The notes under the pieces: generated by a model
The model's input: the letters and a program-made list of their open reading frames with translations, nothing else
The model's database searches: none
What the model was told of the DNA's origin: nothing
DNA from: Thereva unica
Lineage: Eukaryota > Arthropoda > Insecta > Diptera > Therevidae
DNA length: 64,000 nt
Direction of reading: 5' to 3'
Assembly (NCBI GenBank): GCA_949987705.1
Contig: OX465282.1
Location: 90,942,070 to 91,006,069, forward strand
Position numbers and translations under genes: made by a program
Shown: positions 1 to 10,190 of the stretch, piece after piece
Position numbering within the stretch: the first letter of the stretch is position 1
Layout: each line of letters starts with the position of its first letter

Positions 1-220
1 TACATAAACTATTCTTTTCATTTCTGTCTGTACGATAAAATTGATATCCACCAAATGCGAGCTCCGAGGAGCTAATATTTGACTGGAGCCACGTTTCGGT
101 AAAAACTATTATATCAAAATTGGAATGTAAAATATTATGTCTAAGAGAAGTTAACTTTGTCCGCAGACCTCTAACATTTTGATAATATAAAAGAAATTGA
201 CTTGAACAAATTTGACTCAT
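1..220 (-). CDS. Non-LTR retrotransposon ORF2, 5' end (endonuclease domain start), cut by window edge
   Basis: Seen: reading the minus strand from the ATG at 220-218 gives an open frame to base 1. It starts MSQICSS, then has YYQNVRGLRTK at about residues 11-21 and a TETWL block at about residues 43-47. Known: these are the first two blocks of the apurinic-like (exonuclease-endonuclease-phosphatase) domain of LINE ORF2, which nicks target DNA for target-primed reverse transcription. The start is well fixed because the ATG overlaps the ORF1 stop as ATGA (220-217). The rest of the endonuclease and the reverse transcriptase must lie beyond the left edge of the window. The clade cannot be fixed from this piece; a Jockey/CR1-group element is likely. 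Confidence 0.85.
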   Translation of the reverse strand, partial: MSQICSSQFLLYYQNVRGLRTKLTSLRHNILHSNFDIIVFTETWLQSNISSSELAFGGYQFYRTDRNEKNSLC

Positions 221-762
221 TGAGTATTCCCGTTGTTGACATTTTTTGGAACGATCGCCGGTGTGTGATTGACATATTTAATGGTTAGGCTAGACTCCCC
301 CTCATCAATGCGGCGTTGCAACTCACCGCGCAATTCGGCGAGATATTCACGTTCGCGCGGCGTTTGATCATTCTTGACAATTAAGTTTTTGTTTGAGAAG
401 AACACCTCACGTTCGGATTCAAACACGAGTTTCAAAGGTCGCGGGCGATTATCACGTTTGCTACCCAAGCGGATAGCTTGTTTCGCTTCTATGTTTAGGC
501 CTAGCGACGAGAGAAGAGTGTTAACGCCGACGAGTTCATGCCTGCTCTCGGCGATCTCAGCAATGCCAACCAAGATGACATTGGCGGCACGACGGCAGCG
601 TTCACGGAGCTCGTCGCATGCAACTGAGATTTGTTGCAGCGACGAAGTTCCCACTACAGCACCCTGCCTGGACTCGAGGGCAGTGATGCGTTTCCCAAAG
701 GCATCCACATTCACCTTGATGTTAGCGATCTCAGCTTCGAGCGGTTGAATTGCGCTCTGCAA
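217..762 (-). CDS. Non-LTR retrotransposon ORF1 (coiled coil plus RRM-like)
   Basis: A 181-residue ORF. Residues 1-60 have heptad-like spacing of hydrophobic residues (IQPLEAEIANIKVNVDAFGK) as in a coiled coil. Next comes an RRM-like stretch with ANVILVGIAE at about 59-68 and IRLGSKRDNRPRPLKLVFES at about 97-116. The C-terminus is basic/polar. In known families this architecture belongs to the RNA-binding ORF1 protein that coats LINE RNA. ORF1 is followed directly by ORF2 through an ATGA overlap, which suggests stop-restart translation. The ORF begins at the first in-frame Met (762) and may be 5'-truncated, because family ORF1 proteins are often longer. No internal stop is seen. Confidence 0.75.
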   Translation of the reverse strand: MQSAIQPLEAEIANIKVNVDAFGKRITALESRQGAVVGTSSLQQISVACDELRERCRRAANVILVGIAEIAESRHELVGVNTLLSSLGLNIEAKQAIRLGSKRDNRPRPLKLVFESEREVFFSNKNLIVKNDQTPREREYLAELRGELQRRIDEGESSLTIKYVNHTPAIVPKNVNNGNTQ

Positions 763-769
763 TTCGTTC

Positions 770-1300
770 TTGAAAGAAGTGTTGATATGTTATGTCTTCC
801 GCCATTTTTTAGTGAACGCCATATTTGATTTAAAGCGACGTCATTTAGTTTACTTTCTTACTCACTTTAATACACCTTCATTTGATATCCATACCGAGAG
901 CGAAGTAAATAAAAGGGTAAACCGCCATTTTGTGTTGGCCGCCATTTTGAATTGAAATGACGGGACACAGACAACAGTATTCTAATTGTCACTCCCTTCC
1001 ATTTGATACCCATGCCGAGCGCGTTGTAAAGAAAAATTGATCCTCTGTTTTGTGTTGGCCGCCACTTTTATGCCGCCATTTTTCTACCGCCATTTTGAAT
1101 TTAGGATGACGCTAATTGTATTCAACTTGTTATAACTTTTCATTTGATACTCATATCGAACGAGTGGCTTGTAAAAAAAAATGTAATCCGTCATATTTTT
1201 TTGGCCGCCGTTTTTAATTTGGAACTATCATTTTCGTGTGTTTTCGTCGGAAATACACATGTCTGTTAATTTTTACCAATTTTTATTGAATGGAAGTGAA
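770..1300. repeat. Dispersed modular repeat, three tandem diverged units
   Basis: About 130-150 bp units start near 870, 1000 and 1140. Each has CATTTGATAYCCATRCCGAR followed about 40 bases later by GCCATTTTGTGTTGGCCGCC and then ATTTTGAATT. The same module recurs at 2170-2512, 18480-18790 (reverse), 19960-20092 and 21453-21660. No coding capacity is seen. In other copies the module sits next to Helitron-like 5' ends, so it is probably internal sequence of a non-autonomous element. Confidence 0.7.
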
Positions 1301-1528
1301 TTTTAAGACTCTACATTGAGTAGAACGAATAATTCCAAGCATTTTTTATTAAAAATCGTTTTTTGTTACTCAACAACAAAATCAACAACAAAAAATGTAA
1401 CAAAATGTCATATTCGTGTATTGTCATCGGGAATATGTATGCCTGCAAAGTTTCATCCATTTGCATTGAGTAAAAGGCGGTTAAATTAACGTTACAAGAT
1501 TTGATGCTCCGAAGTGAAAGTAAAGAAA

Positions 1529-1850
1529 AGAGTTTAAAAACCAAAAAATACGCTTTTAATTTAAAATGAACTAAAAAGTAAAAAATAATTTTTAATGTAA
1601 AATTTTTGTTGCTCCAGCCAGTATATGGGAACAACCTACGTTTGGAAATGTAAAAAAGCGTGGGGCTCCTTACCTATTTCCTTATTTTATTAACATTGGA
1701 ACTTTTCGTTAGCGCCCCACGCTTTTTTACATTTCGAAACGTAGGTTGTTCCCATATACTGGCTGGAGCAACAAAAATTTTACATTAAAAATTATTTTTT
1801 ACTTTTTAGTTCATTTTAAATTAAAGCCGTATTTTTTGGTTTTTTAAACT
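1529..1850. repeat. Foldback (long imperfect palindrome)
   Basis: The left arm (about 1529-1662) and right arm (about 1713-1850) are near-perfect reverse complements, for example GCTCCAGCCAGTATATGGGA at 1611-1630 against its complement at 1752-1771. The spacer is about 50 bases and no ORF is present. A diverged copy of part of the right arm lies at 17976-18115, and the outer arm sequence recurs near 19850-19925. It looks like a foldback or MITE-type DNA element. The stretch 1851-2169 shows only traces of the same repeat family and no gene. Confidence 0.75.
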
Positions 1851-2169
1851 CTATATTTTATTTTCTACTTTTTAGTCTATTATATGGCTTCTACCATAAC
1901 AATTCTTATATTTCCAAATAGCGGCTAGCAGTACGTCGTCCGCTGTTATTTCTAAACCCGAAAAGGTGGCTGACAGGAGAAAGGGGGTTACTTTCTGGGC
2001 AGGTGAACAGGGGGTTACTTGATAAAAGGGTATTAAAAAAATTAAAATACACTTTGAAATCCAATTAGTCAGCACTTTTCCCACCTTGGCTTCGGTGGGA
2101 CCTCATAGTCTACATCATTAAATGAACTCTAGCTCTTTATGCTACTTGGCTCAATCATCAGACTCCTTC

Positions 2170-2512
2170 ATACACTTTCATTTGATACCCAAACCGAGTG
2201 GGTTTTAAAGATAAAGGTAATCGCCATTCCGCTATTTTGTGTTGGCCGCTATTTTGAATTTAGAATTACGCTACGCAGCTAATTGTATTGTAGTTGGCAT
2301 ACTCATCCATTTGATACCCATGTCGGCGGGTCGGCGAACACAATTGCAAAATTCAGCCGCCATCCTGGACCCGTCATCTTGATTTTTTTACAAAATAGTC
2401 AGATTACATTGTCATCCAAACTAAACGTGTGTGCAAAATTTCAGCTCAATCGGAAACCGGGAAGTGGGTCAAATTTAACTTACAAGATTTTATTACATAG
2501 TTACAAGTGAAG
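2170..2512. repeat. Second copy of the modular repeat with its distal part
   Basis: Two CATTTGATACCCA units (near 2175 and 2308) are followed by a distal block: CATCTTGATTTTTTTACAAA, a block like CAGATTACATTGTCA, then a block resembling AAATTTCAGCTCAATCGG. The same order occurs at 21567-21760 and, reversed, at 18480-18620. Non-coding. Confidence 0.65.
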
Positions 2513-2659
2513 CTAATAAAAGCGTATTAATAAAAGAATTTAATTAAAAAGCAAACATAAGCTTAAAATTAAAAATTATAATTATAAAATGGAAATTAAA
2601 ATACTAAAATAGAATTAAAAATGAGATAGAAATGGGAGAGGAAACAGAGATAGAGAAAG

Positions 2660-3319
2660 CTAGTGAGGAAAGGAGGAAGAAGATAGAAAGAGATATGCAT
2701 GTTTTCTAAAAGTTGTGGCTGTGCTCATTCGCTGTATATGAATTGGAAGACTATTCCAGATTCTCAGGGTATACACAAAGAAGGAACGGCTACCAATTAG
2801 GGAAATATGAGCAGGAATCAGAAATTTGATGGATCTCAGGGATTGCAAAGGAAAGAGGAAATCAGAAAGATAGCAGGGACTTTTGGTATAAAAAACTTTA
2901 TGCAAGAGAAGCAAGGCCATGAGATCAAGGAACTGAAAAAGGTCACAACCCAGTAAAGAATTTTGGACACCCGACACATGTTCAGATCTTCTCATATGAA
3001 AAATAAACCTGAGGCAATCATTAAATGCTACTTTGAGACGACAACGGCAGGATGAATCGAAAGAAATATACACCAGCGAGCCGTAAAGGAAATGAGGAAC
3101 AACAAGAGATTTTATAAGTTTGGCTCGAATATGTGAGGATAACAGATTACCATGTAGCCACAGTTTACGAAGAGTACCATAGATCTTAGAGAGCATCAAT
3201 GAGACATGATTGCAGCAGGAGAGTTTGGAATTCACTACAATACCCAGGTTTTTGGCAGAGTCAACTATTGGAAGAGGAACATTATTAAGTAACAGAGGTG
3301 GGAAAACATGTGAGGGCAT
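2660..3319 (-). pseudogene. LINE ORF2 C-terminal part
   Basis: 219 residues continuing the RT above in a shifted frame. It contains VDSAKNLGIVVNSKLS, then LVVPHFLYGSLVYI, and ends with RSFFVYTLRIWNSLPIHIQ followed by TTFRKHAYLFL. These are the usual post-RT blocks of CR1/L2/Jockey-type ORF2, with the closing R.WNSLP..I motif. The stop at 2660 is followed by an A/T-rich 3' UTR. Read together with 3394-4305 as one decayed ORF2. Confidence 0.8.
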
Positions 3320-3393
3320 CGAGCGACGACTAAGGAAAAGTACTTGTGACTTAGATGGATTTAATTTTAGAAAATTTCTAGAACTCCATTCGT

Positions 3394-4305
3394 TTATTTA
3401 AGACTATTGCTATTGAGTTCAGAGACACAGAGTTCAATTTGGTCAGGAGGACAAGAGATATATAGCTGGAGATCATCAGCATATAGATGAAAGAAGCAGC
3501 GACAGATAACAGAGGGAAGATCATTGATATAGAGGGGAAAAAGCAAAGGACCGAGGACCGAACCCTGAGGCACACCTGCAGGCACACTTAGGAAAGAGGA
3601 TGTAACATTATTATGACGAACACATTGAGCTTTATTTGCGAGAAGAGAGGAGAAAAGCCGAACAGAAGAAGATGAAAAGCGATATAGTTGACTAAGTTTA
3701 TGGAGCAGTAGCGAGTGATCTACTGAGTCAAATGCTTTAGAGAAGTCAAGAAGAACTAGTATTCCAGTATCACCACGGTCAAGGGCGGAACGGAGATCAG
3801 TTATTACCTTCAATATAGTAGTTTCGCAACTGTGGGATTTACGGAAGCCAGACTGGAATTTAGAAAGGAAGTTACAAGAATCAAGATACCGTGAGATTTG
3901 GGTAAATAAGATTTTCTCAAGGGCTTTGGCGAGGAAAGGAAGAATACTTATAGGGCGAAAGTCTGATAAATCGGCAGGGGAGGACTTTTTAGGAATGGGA
4001 GTCACAATGGCTTTTTTCCAGAGTGAAGGAACTTGGGAGGTTGTCAAGCAATAGTTAAGAATATGTGTGATGATTTCAATGATTAGAGGGGAGAGAATCT
4101 TAAGAAAGCGAGGATAGATTCCATCATATCCAACGCTATTGGACGAAATGGAAAGCAATATTCGAAGAACTTCAAGTGCATCCACACAACGGAAATTAAA
4201 ACCATCAGAGTAAGTGAAGTTTGGAGAAGAAGGATCGGAAGGGAAAGACAGTGAGGAATACTGAGGAGATTGAATGAAAGATTGTAACGGTCGGTTTTTA
4301 TTCAC
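3394..4305 (-). pseudogene. LINE ORF2 reverse transcriptase fragment
   Basis: A 303-residue open stretch with RT blocks in order: DFRPISILPFLAKALEKILF, FQSGFRKSHSCETTILKV, LVLLDFSKAFDSVDHSLL (catalytic Asp), AGVPQGSVLGPLLF and LYADDLQLY (catalytic YADD). The order and wording match CR1/L2-group LINEs. The frame ends at 3394 while homology continues in another frame at 3319, so a frameshift or short deletion separates the RT palm from the thumb/C-terminal part. No intact enzyme is encoded. Confidence 0.85.
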
Positions 4306-5470
4306 TGAAAAAATGATTAACTACTTGACTAAAAATCACTGTCGAGAATGAAAATTCAGGAGTTGTTCGAAACCAAAAAGTAGGCGGGGGAAAATAAAAC
4401 AAAACTAGGAAAGAAAAATTTAGGAGTGAGTCGGGAAAAAAGTTTTTGACGTATGGATAACTCTGGACGGGAAAAATTTTTCGTCGGGAAAATAAATAAG
4501 CAAAATTTTTAATAACAAAAGTAGAATTTGAAAAATATTTATATACGTATGTGTGTAACTAATCAAACGAACCTGGAGGAGCAGAGTCAGAAGGACGTGG
4601 CTATACCGGCGATAAGGACGATATTTTGTGCTAGTGGATAGGAGATAGCAGAGTTGGAAGTCGTGGTTGAAGATCTGAGGTTTTTATTCGGCGAAGAGGA
4701 CCAAGATTCTCAAATTACTAGCAAATTATAGCAAGGGAAAATAGCAACTCGGAGGCAGGTAGTAATTGCGTTGGAAGGCTACGTGTCCAAGAAGTTCAAC
4801 GTTGCCAAGGGAAATAGTTACCGAACTGGCGATTAAGTAAGTCTGTTTTATAGTTTTGATCTGTGCGAAGGGAACGAAAGTTTGTTAAGTTCGACTTCCA
4901 TGAATTCTTTTGGCTCTCGGGAAAAACGACAGTAAAAATTACTATTAAAACTCTCGTTTAAGCCGTACAAAAGATTCATGCGTAAATTATCTCCGGATAT
5001 AACGTCTGGAGAAAATAAAATTTAATTGTTTGTACACCATCAATTGTACTTGCAATTCCATTTGTAACTATATTGCTTCCTGTCTACGGTTCTGTAGAGC
5101 AGGGCACAAAAAAAAAATCAAACGGAAACAAAAAAACAAGCAATTTCGTAATCAACTACTCCTATTGTATTAACGCCAGTAAGTGATCCTAGGGGATTGT
5201 TAATTTCTAGTCCATCGAAATATATGGAGATAGTGACAAGCAGTAAACTCTCACACGTTTCATATGGCTGACATCACTGAACAGAAATAATAAATAATAA
5301 TATTGACATTCACTTTAATTTTTTTAACAATTTGATGACAATTTAACTAATTTATGTTTTACTGATAACAAAAAAACAATAACAAAAATTTTCTTTTTGC
5401 TTTAATTTTAAAAAAGTTTACTACTCAAATAATAATTTTAATGGTAGTTAGTCTTAACTTTATAATCTTA
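4306..5470. other. No gene; possible LTR-like fragment
   Basis: AT-rich sequence without a recognisable ORF. The part 4560-5110 is less AT-rich, ends with GGAGAAAATAAAATTTAATT (AATAAA at about 5015) and runs into GTAGAGCAGGGCACAAAAAA. This is reminiscent of an LTR 3' half, but no matching LTR, TSD, primer-binding site or internal domain was found, so it stays unclassified. Bases 5240-5470 are low-complexity A/T. Confidence 0.35.
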
Positions 5471-7800
5471 CTAGCATAAAACCCGCGTGCCTTGCAACGC
5501 CTTTAAATAAAAACTGTTTATTATGTGCACTGTTTTCCTTGAAAAAAAAACAAACAAAAAAGTCAGTTGTTATTATCCCTAAAAAAGGTTTATATAGAGC
5601 ATTTTTTTAATAAACATGGTAAACAAATTGCTGCGTATATCACCTCTGCTCAACAAATCTGCAAGTTTTGAAACAGAGATTGGTGTGTATATGTCATCAA
5701 GAGAAGTGACAAAGGAATCCTAAATAAAGTGAATTTTGAGTCATTCATTCCCACGTGATTATAGGGATGCACTGTCAAAATTTCAGCCCTATAGCTCCAG
5801 CGGTTTTGGGTTGACCCCATTTCACCCCCTTATGGGATGAATTTCGAAAAATTGCTTCTTAGTGGATGTCCACGCCATTATAGGGATGCACTGTCAAAAT
5901 TTCAGCCCTATAGCTCCAGCGGTTTGGGTAAACCCCATTTCCCCCTTTGGGGAACGAATTTCGAAAAATCGCTTGTTAGTGGATGTTCACGTCATTATTG
6001 GGATTCACTGTCAAAATTTCAGCCCTATAGCTCCAGCGGTTTTGGGTTGACCCCATTTCACCCCCTTATGGGATGAATTTCGAAAAATCGCTTCTTAGTG
6101 GATGTCCACGCCATTATAGGGATGCACTGTCAAAATTTCAGCCCTATAGCTCCAGCGGTTTTGGGTTGACCCCATTTCACCCCCTTATGGGATGAATTTC
6201 GAAAAATCGCTTCTTAGTGGATGGCCACGCCATTATAGGGATGCACTGTCAAAATTTCAGCCCTATAGCTCCAGCGGTTTTGGGTTGACCCCATTTCACC
6301 CCCTTATGGGATGAATTTCGAAAAATCGCTTCTTAGTGGATGTCCACGCCATTATAGGGATGCACTGTCAAAATTTCAGCCCTATAGCTCCAGCGGTTTG
6401 GGTAAACCCCATTTCCCCCTTTGGGGAACGAATTTCGAAAAATCGCTTGTTAGTGGATGTTCACGTCATTATTGGGATTCACTGTCAAAATTTCAGCCCT
6501 ATAGCTCCAGCGGTTTTGGGTTGACCCCATTTCACCCCCTTATGGGATGAATTTCGAAAAATCGCTTCTTAGTGGATGTCCACGCCATTATAGGGATGCA
6601 CTGTCAAAATTTCAGCCCTATAGCTCCAGCGGTTTTGGGTTGACCCCATTTCACCCCCTTATGGGATGAATTTCGAAAAATCGCTTCTTAGTGGATGTCC
6701 ACGTCATTTGGGTTGACCCCATTTCACCCCTTATGGGATGAATTTCGAAAAATCGCTTCTTAGTGGATGTCCACGCCATTATAGGGATGCACTGTCAAAA
6801 TTTCAGCCCTATAGCTCCAGCGGTTTGGGTAAACCCCATTTCCCCCTTTGGGGAACGAATTTCGAAAAATCGCTTGTTAGTGGATGTTCACGTCATTATT
6901 GGGATTCACTGTCAAAATTTCAGCCCTATAGCTCCAGCGGTTTTGGGTTGACCCCATTTCACCCCCTTATGGGATGAATTTCGAAAAATCGCTTCTTAGT
7001 GGATGTCCACGCCATTATAGGGATGCACTGTCAAAATTTCAGCCCTATAGCTCCAGCGGTTTTGGGTTGACCCCATTTCACCCCCTTATGGGATGAATTT
7101 CGAAAAATCGCTTCTTAGTGGATGTCCACGCCATTATAGGGATGCACTGTCAAAATTTCAGCCCTATAGCTCCAGCGGTTTGGGTAAACCCCATTTCCCC
7201 CTTTGGGGAACGAATTTCGAAAAATCGGGGTTGACCCCATTTCACCCCCTTATGGGATGAATTTCGAAAAATCGCTTCTTAGTGGATGTCCACGCCATTA
7301 TAGGGATGCACTGTCAAAATTTCAGCCCTATAGCTCCAGCGGTTTTGGGTTGACCCCATTTCACCCCCTTATGGGATGAATTTCGAAAAATCGCTTGTTA
7401 GTGGATGTCCACGTCATTTGGGTTGACCCCATTTCACCCCCTTAGGGGATGAATTTCGAAAAATCGCCTTTCTGAGATTTGAAACAAATAATTTTAAACC
7501 AGAATTGTCTAATCTTTCAATTGGTGGCATTAATAATGTTCTACGATATACATTAGCCGAGATACCAGGCGTAGAGCGTAAAAAATTGTGACAAATCGTA
7601 CTAATTAATTAATTAAAAAAAAACTAATCAAAATAGCGAAAAACGGAAACTTACTTCCACCTTCTGGGGTATCCATGCATCTACAAAAAAAATTTCAGAT
7701 TTCTATCTCTTCTAGTTTGGCTACAATGCGTGACGGTACGCACAAGCAGACACACAGATACACAGACTTACAGACACACACTTTCTTTTATTAATATAGA
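5471..7800 (-). mobile_element. Non-autonomous Helitron
   Basis: Read on the minus strand, it begins TCTATATTAATAAAAG at 7800 and ends with a GC-rich GGCGTTGCAAGGCACGCGGG stretch followed by TTTTATGCTAG at 5471. The flanking bases are A (5') and T (3'). Known: Helitrons start with TC, end with CTRR preceded by a small hairpin, insert between A and T, and make no TSD; all of this fits. It has no Rep or helicase ORF. Most of the interior is the 118-bp tandem array 5748-7468. The same 3' terminus occurs at 19800-19830. Confidence 0.8.
5748..7468. repeat. Tandem array of 118-bp units inside the Helitron
   Basis: About 14 head-to-tail copies of a roughly 118-bp unit containing ATGAATTTCGAAAAATCGCT, GATGTCCACGCCATTATAGG and TTTCAGCCCTATAGCTCCAG. 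Two unit types alternate. One has TTTTGGGTTGACCCCATTTC; the other has TTTGGGTAAACCCCATTTCC with a GGGGAACGAA ending. Blocks containing the second type recur with spacings of 474 and 427 bases, giving a higher-order pattern. Truncated units occur near 6710, 7228 and 7420. The short ORFs in the array are repeats of each other, have no start context, and are not genes. Confidence 0.9.
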
Positions 7801-8429
7801 TTTATAATTATTGGTGAATTTGTTTTGCTCCAAATATTTTATTCTTTGTTGGTTCCGGTAATTTGTTGTTCCGTTAGGTTACACGGGCTGTTATTTGTAA
7901 CATCGTTTGTACAAAGCGAGGAGTATTGGCCATTACTGCGCGCTTTATTCTTATCTGGAGCTTCATACATATGTACCTACAAATAAAAATAAAATAATGT
8001 AACGTTGATTGAATTGAGTGTGATCAATTAATGCTAACTATTGTCGTGGTTGATAATCTTCATTTTATTGTTTGGGTTGATGATTATTAAATGATTATAA
8101 ATATTAGAATGTCCAGGTGGTAAATTTTTTTGTGGAATGGTTGAGGGGGGATCATTTCTTTTCAGGGTTTGACGAGGCTCAGTTGATGTCCGGCGAAGGA
8201 TGGAGGTGGAATTCAAGATTGCACTGGCACAGGTAAGTGGTGAACCAACCGCGGTAAGCCCCGGCCACACACCCCACGACCCCTCCGGCGAGCTAGATAA
8301 CTCCGTGTGGCCGGCGTAGGAGTTCCGGAATTTAGTTTCCTTTCTTATGTATGGTGTTGGCTCCTTGGTCATGCTTTTCCGGGCTTATGGCTAAGGGGGT
8401 AATACCTCGCATAAGTGGCGCCCACTATT
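7801..8429. other. Non-coding; GC-rich hairpin near 8263-8315
   Basis: No recognisable gene. Around 8263-8315 the sequence CCGGCCACAC is mirrored by GTGTGGCCGG, making a potential 10-bp stem around a GC-rich loop, unusual in this AT-rich window. A 112-codon ORF on the minus strand (8034-8372) covers the hairpin but matches no family I know. The LINE fragment 8430-9433 ends here. Confidence 0.4.
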
Positions 8430-8845
8430 TTATCGCGCCATTATGCTGTTACAAGATGCATTGAGTGAGTTAACATCAACATCAAATGAATTAATCTCAG
8501 AGGTATGGATGCCTAAAGATCGAAGGTTAGACCAAAGTTGCTTAGTGGACAAAGCAGGATCAAGTTTGCGGGAGTAAAATGCACGTTTGGCGGATTTGGC
8601 TTTGCTGTTGATTAAGTTACGAATATTTTTGTACTCACTGAGGTAGCTCAGGATCCTTGTTCTGCGATAGCGTCTGTACAAGTACTCACGCTCAACAATC
8701 AATTTGCGGATTTCATTAGAAAACCAGGGGCAAGTTGGAGATTTAGAACGTCTTCTTGTAGTTAGCTGTCTGTAGCTGTCACGAGCTTCCTCAATAAAAG
8801 TTTTCGTGCCGTTTGAAATATATCATTATTTTTGAACGTCAAACT
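8430..8845 (-). pseudogene. LINE ORF2 linker (between endonuclease and RT), fragment
   Basis: The minus-strand translation from about 8840 reads KTFIEEARDSYRQLTT, then CPWFSNEIRKLIVEREYLYR, then basic heptad-like sequence with LRSLGIHTSE near the end (open from 8702 to 8430). The PWFSNEI..L..ER..LYR..R pattern is the conserved linker between LINE endonuclease and RT. The RT is missing because similarity stops at about 8430. On its 5' side it is fused directly to ORF1 sequence, so the whole endonuclease has been deleted. Confidence 0.7.
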
Positions 8846-9433
8846 TTCAGTCACTCGAATAATGCTGTCGGAGGCGAACCCTAAGTTGAGCTTCTTCAGT
8901 GTTAAAGTTCCATGCTGACGGCTTTTCTTCAAAAACTCCAGCTGCTCATTGACAGACGGAAATTTAACGATCAGTAATGAACTCGCGTTTTTGGCAGTCC
9001 CAGGCTACTGGGGAGTGGCATGTCTCTTTTGCGGACGAAAAACATTTACGTATGGGGAGAGATCATGCCCGATAGTGGAGGCAACGGCACTCAAAATCTG
9101 TTTAGGGTTTTCATTATCACTCGACGGGATACCCCGCACGACTAGGTCCTGGGGCCTAGACTGGCGACGTAGATCTTCCAGTTCCTGCGAGACTGTGGCT
9201 AGGTCATGTTGCACAGTCTCGACGTCGTCACGTAATTTACCAAGTTGATCGTTAAATAAGTTGCAGATCTCTTCCATTCGCGCCGACAGGCGAGACTCAA
9301 GCTGCTTCATTCTGTCATCGAGAGCAGCATATTGGCGAGACTCAAGCTGCTTCATTCTGTCATCGAGAGCAGCATATTGTTCATCAAGCAGGCGATTGAA
9401 GTTAGACATCAGTCTCTTTTCCAGGAGCTCCAA
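8824..9433 (-). pseudogene. LINE ORF1 with internal duplication and in-frame stop
   Basis: 142 open codons from 9433, then a TAG at about 9002-9004. The same frame then stays open with RRM-like sequence (SLLIVKFPSVNEQLEFLKKS and GFASDSIIRV) to about 8824. Residues 1-90 are a coiled coil. It contains an exact 15-residue duplication (QYAALDDRMKQLESR twice, DNA at about 9290-9380). The RRM core begins DLVVRGIPSSD. This is an RNA-binding ORF1 of the same general architecture as the ORF1 at 217-762 but from a different family. Confidence 0.75.
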
Positions 9434-9514
9434 GCAATGGTCAGGGGCAGCTACAGATATGGCCCTGGGAGTTGTGCTGCTGCTGGTGTCATTACATTAT
9501 AATGTATATATATA

Positions 9515-9713
9515 TATATATAACGCTTCTTCTCTAAATACGGCTTCACTAATTTATCCATATATCTAATTTACCCATAGGCCTCAGCCGTGCCATGTTT
9601 CCCAAACAGCCAGCAGCTCACTGTCATGATTCTCATTAATCTCAGAACATTTTCTATATCCTATGTTGAGGAGAATAGTACTGAATTCTGAGTTTTCTGA
9701 TTGCGTTCTAGTC
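9515..9713. repeat. Interrupted host repeat, left part
   Basis: Matches 42600-42772 in reverse orientation, for example TAGAGAAGAAGC and GAACGCAATC on the complement. It continues on the other side of the large transposon at 17579-17640. It is therefore the pre-existing repeat into which the 7.9-kb element 9717-17575 inserted. A (TA)n run at 9503-9522 marks its outer edge. Confidence 0.75.
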
Positions 9714-9716
9714 TTT

Positions 9717-10190
9717 TAGTCCAGTAAAATGGTGCAGAAAAAAGGCCCAACTGTGCATTTTCTGAAAACAGCAATTTTTTTTTCATTGTCTAGGGGGGTT
9801 GGTTGGGAGTATAAAACCGAGTTTTCGGGATCCGGACACGTGACGTTCGGCCGCCATCTTGTTTTTAGTGTAAAAAATGGTTTGTCTTATATCTCGGAAA
9901 CCGTGAGACCTACAGAATTTTTGTAAATACATTTTTTTTAGATAATCAAATTATCTACAACTTTTGCAAATAATCTTTTTTCGTAATATTAATAATAAAA
10001 AAGATATGGATGAAAAATGACAAAAATTTTGGGGGTGACGAACTTTAAAGCGCTATAACTCTTTTATTATTGATTTTACATAAAAATTGCCTTAGAGCTT
10101 TTTTGTAGAGCATTTTATTACGAATAATTTGATGTGGTCATTTATTGAATTTGGGTTGTTCTTATTGATTTTAATGCAGTGCCAAACGAA
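9717..10190 (+). repeat. Left long TIR of the Academ-like element
   Basis: Starts TAGTCCAGTAAAATGGTGCA and includes CGTGACGTTCGGCCGCCATC and ATATCTCGGAAACCGTGAG. The complementary copy is at about 16800-17575. Similarity fades near 10180-10190. The segment 10190-10635 between this TIR and the nested hAT-like element is T-rich with no recognised gene. Confidence 0.85.

Larger units (their letters stand above)
2520..4305 (-). mobile_element. 5'-truncated CR1/L2-like LINE
   Basis: Minus-strand LINE remnant holding the reverse transcriptase (3394-4305), the C-terminal region (2660-3319) and an A/T-rich 3' tail (about 2520-2650). The endonuclease and ORF1 are missing, as expected for 5' truncation during target-primed reverse transcription. 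Homology stops abruptly at about 4305. No clean TSD was found. Confidence 0.8.

Noticed and set aside
4560..5110. Possible LTR
   Set aside because: Only a polyadenylation-like signal and a tail resembling an LTR end; no partner LTR, TSD, primer-binding site or internal domain, so listed only as unclassified.
5837..6977. Repeated 62- and 79-codon ORFs
   Set aside because: Identical products of the 118-bp tandem array in two frames; not genes.
8034..8372. 112-codon minus-strand ORF
   Set aside because: Covers a GC-rich hairpin, no recognisable family, not conserved in structure; treated as non-coding.
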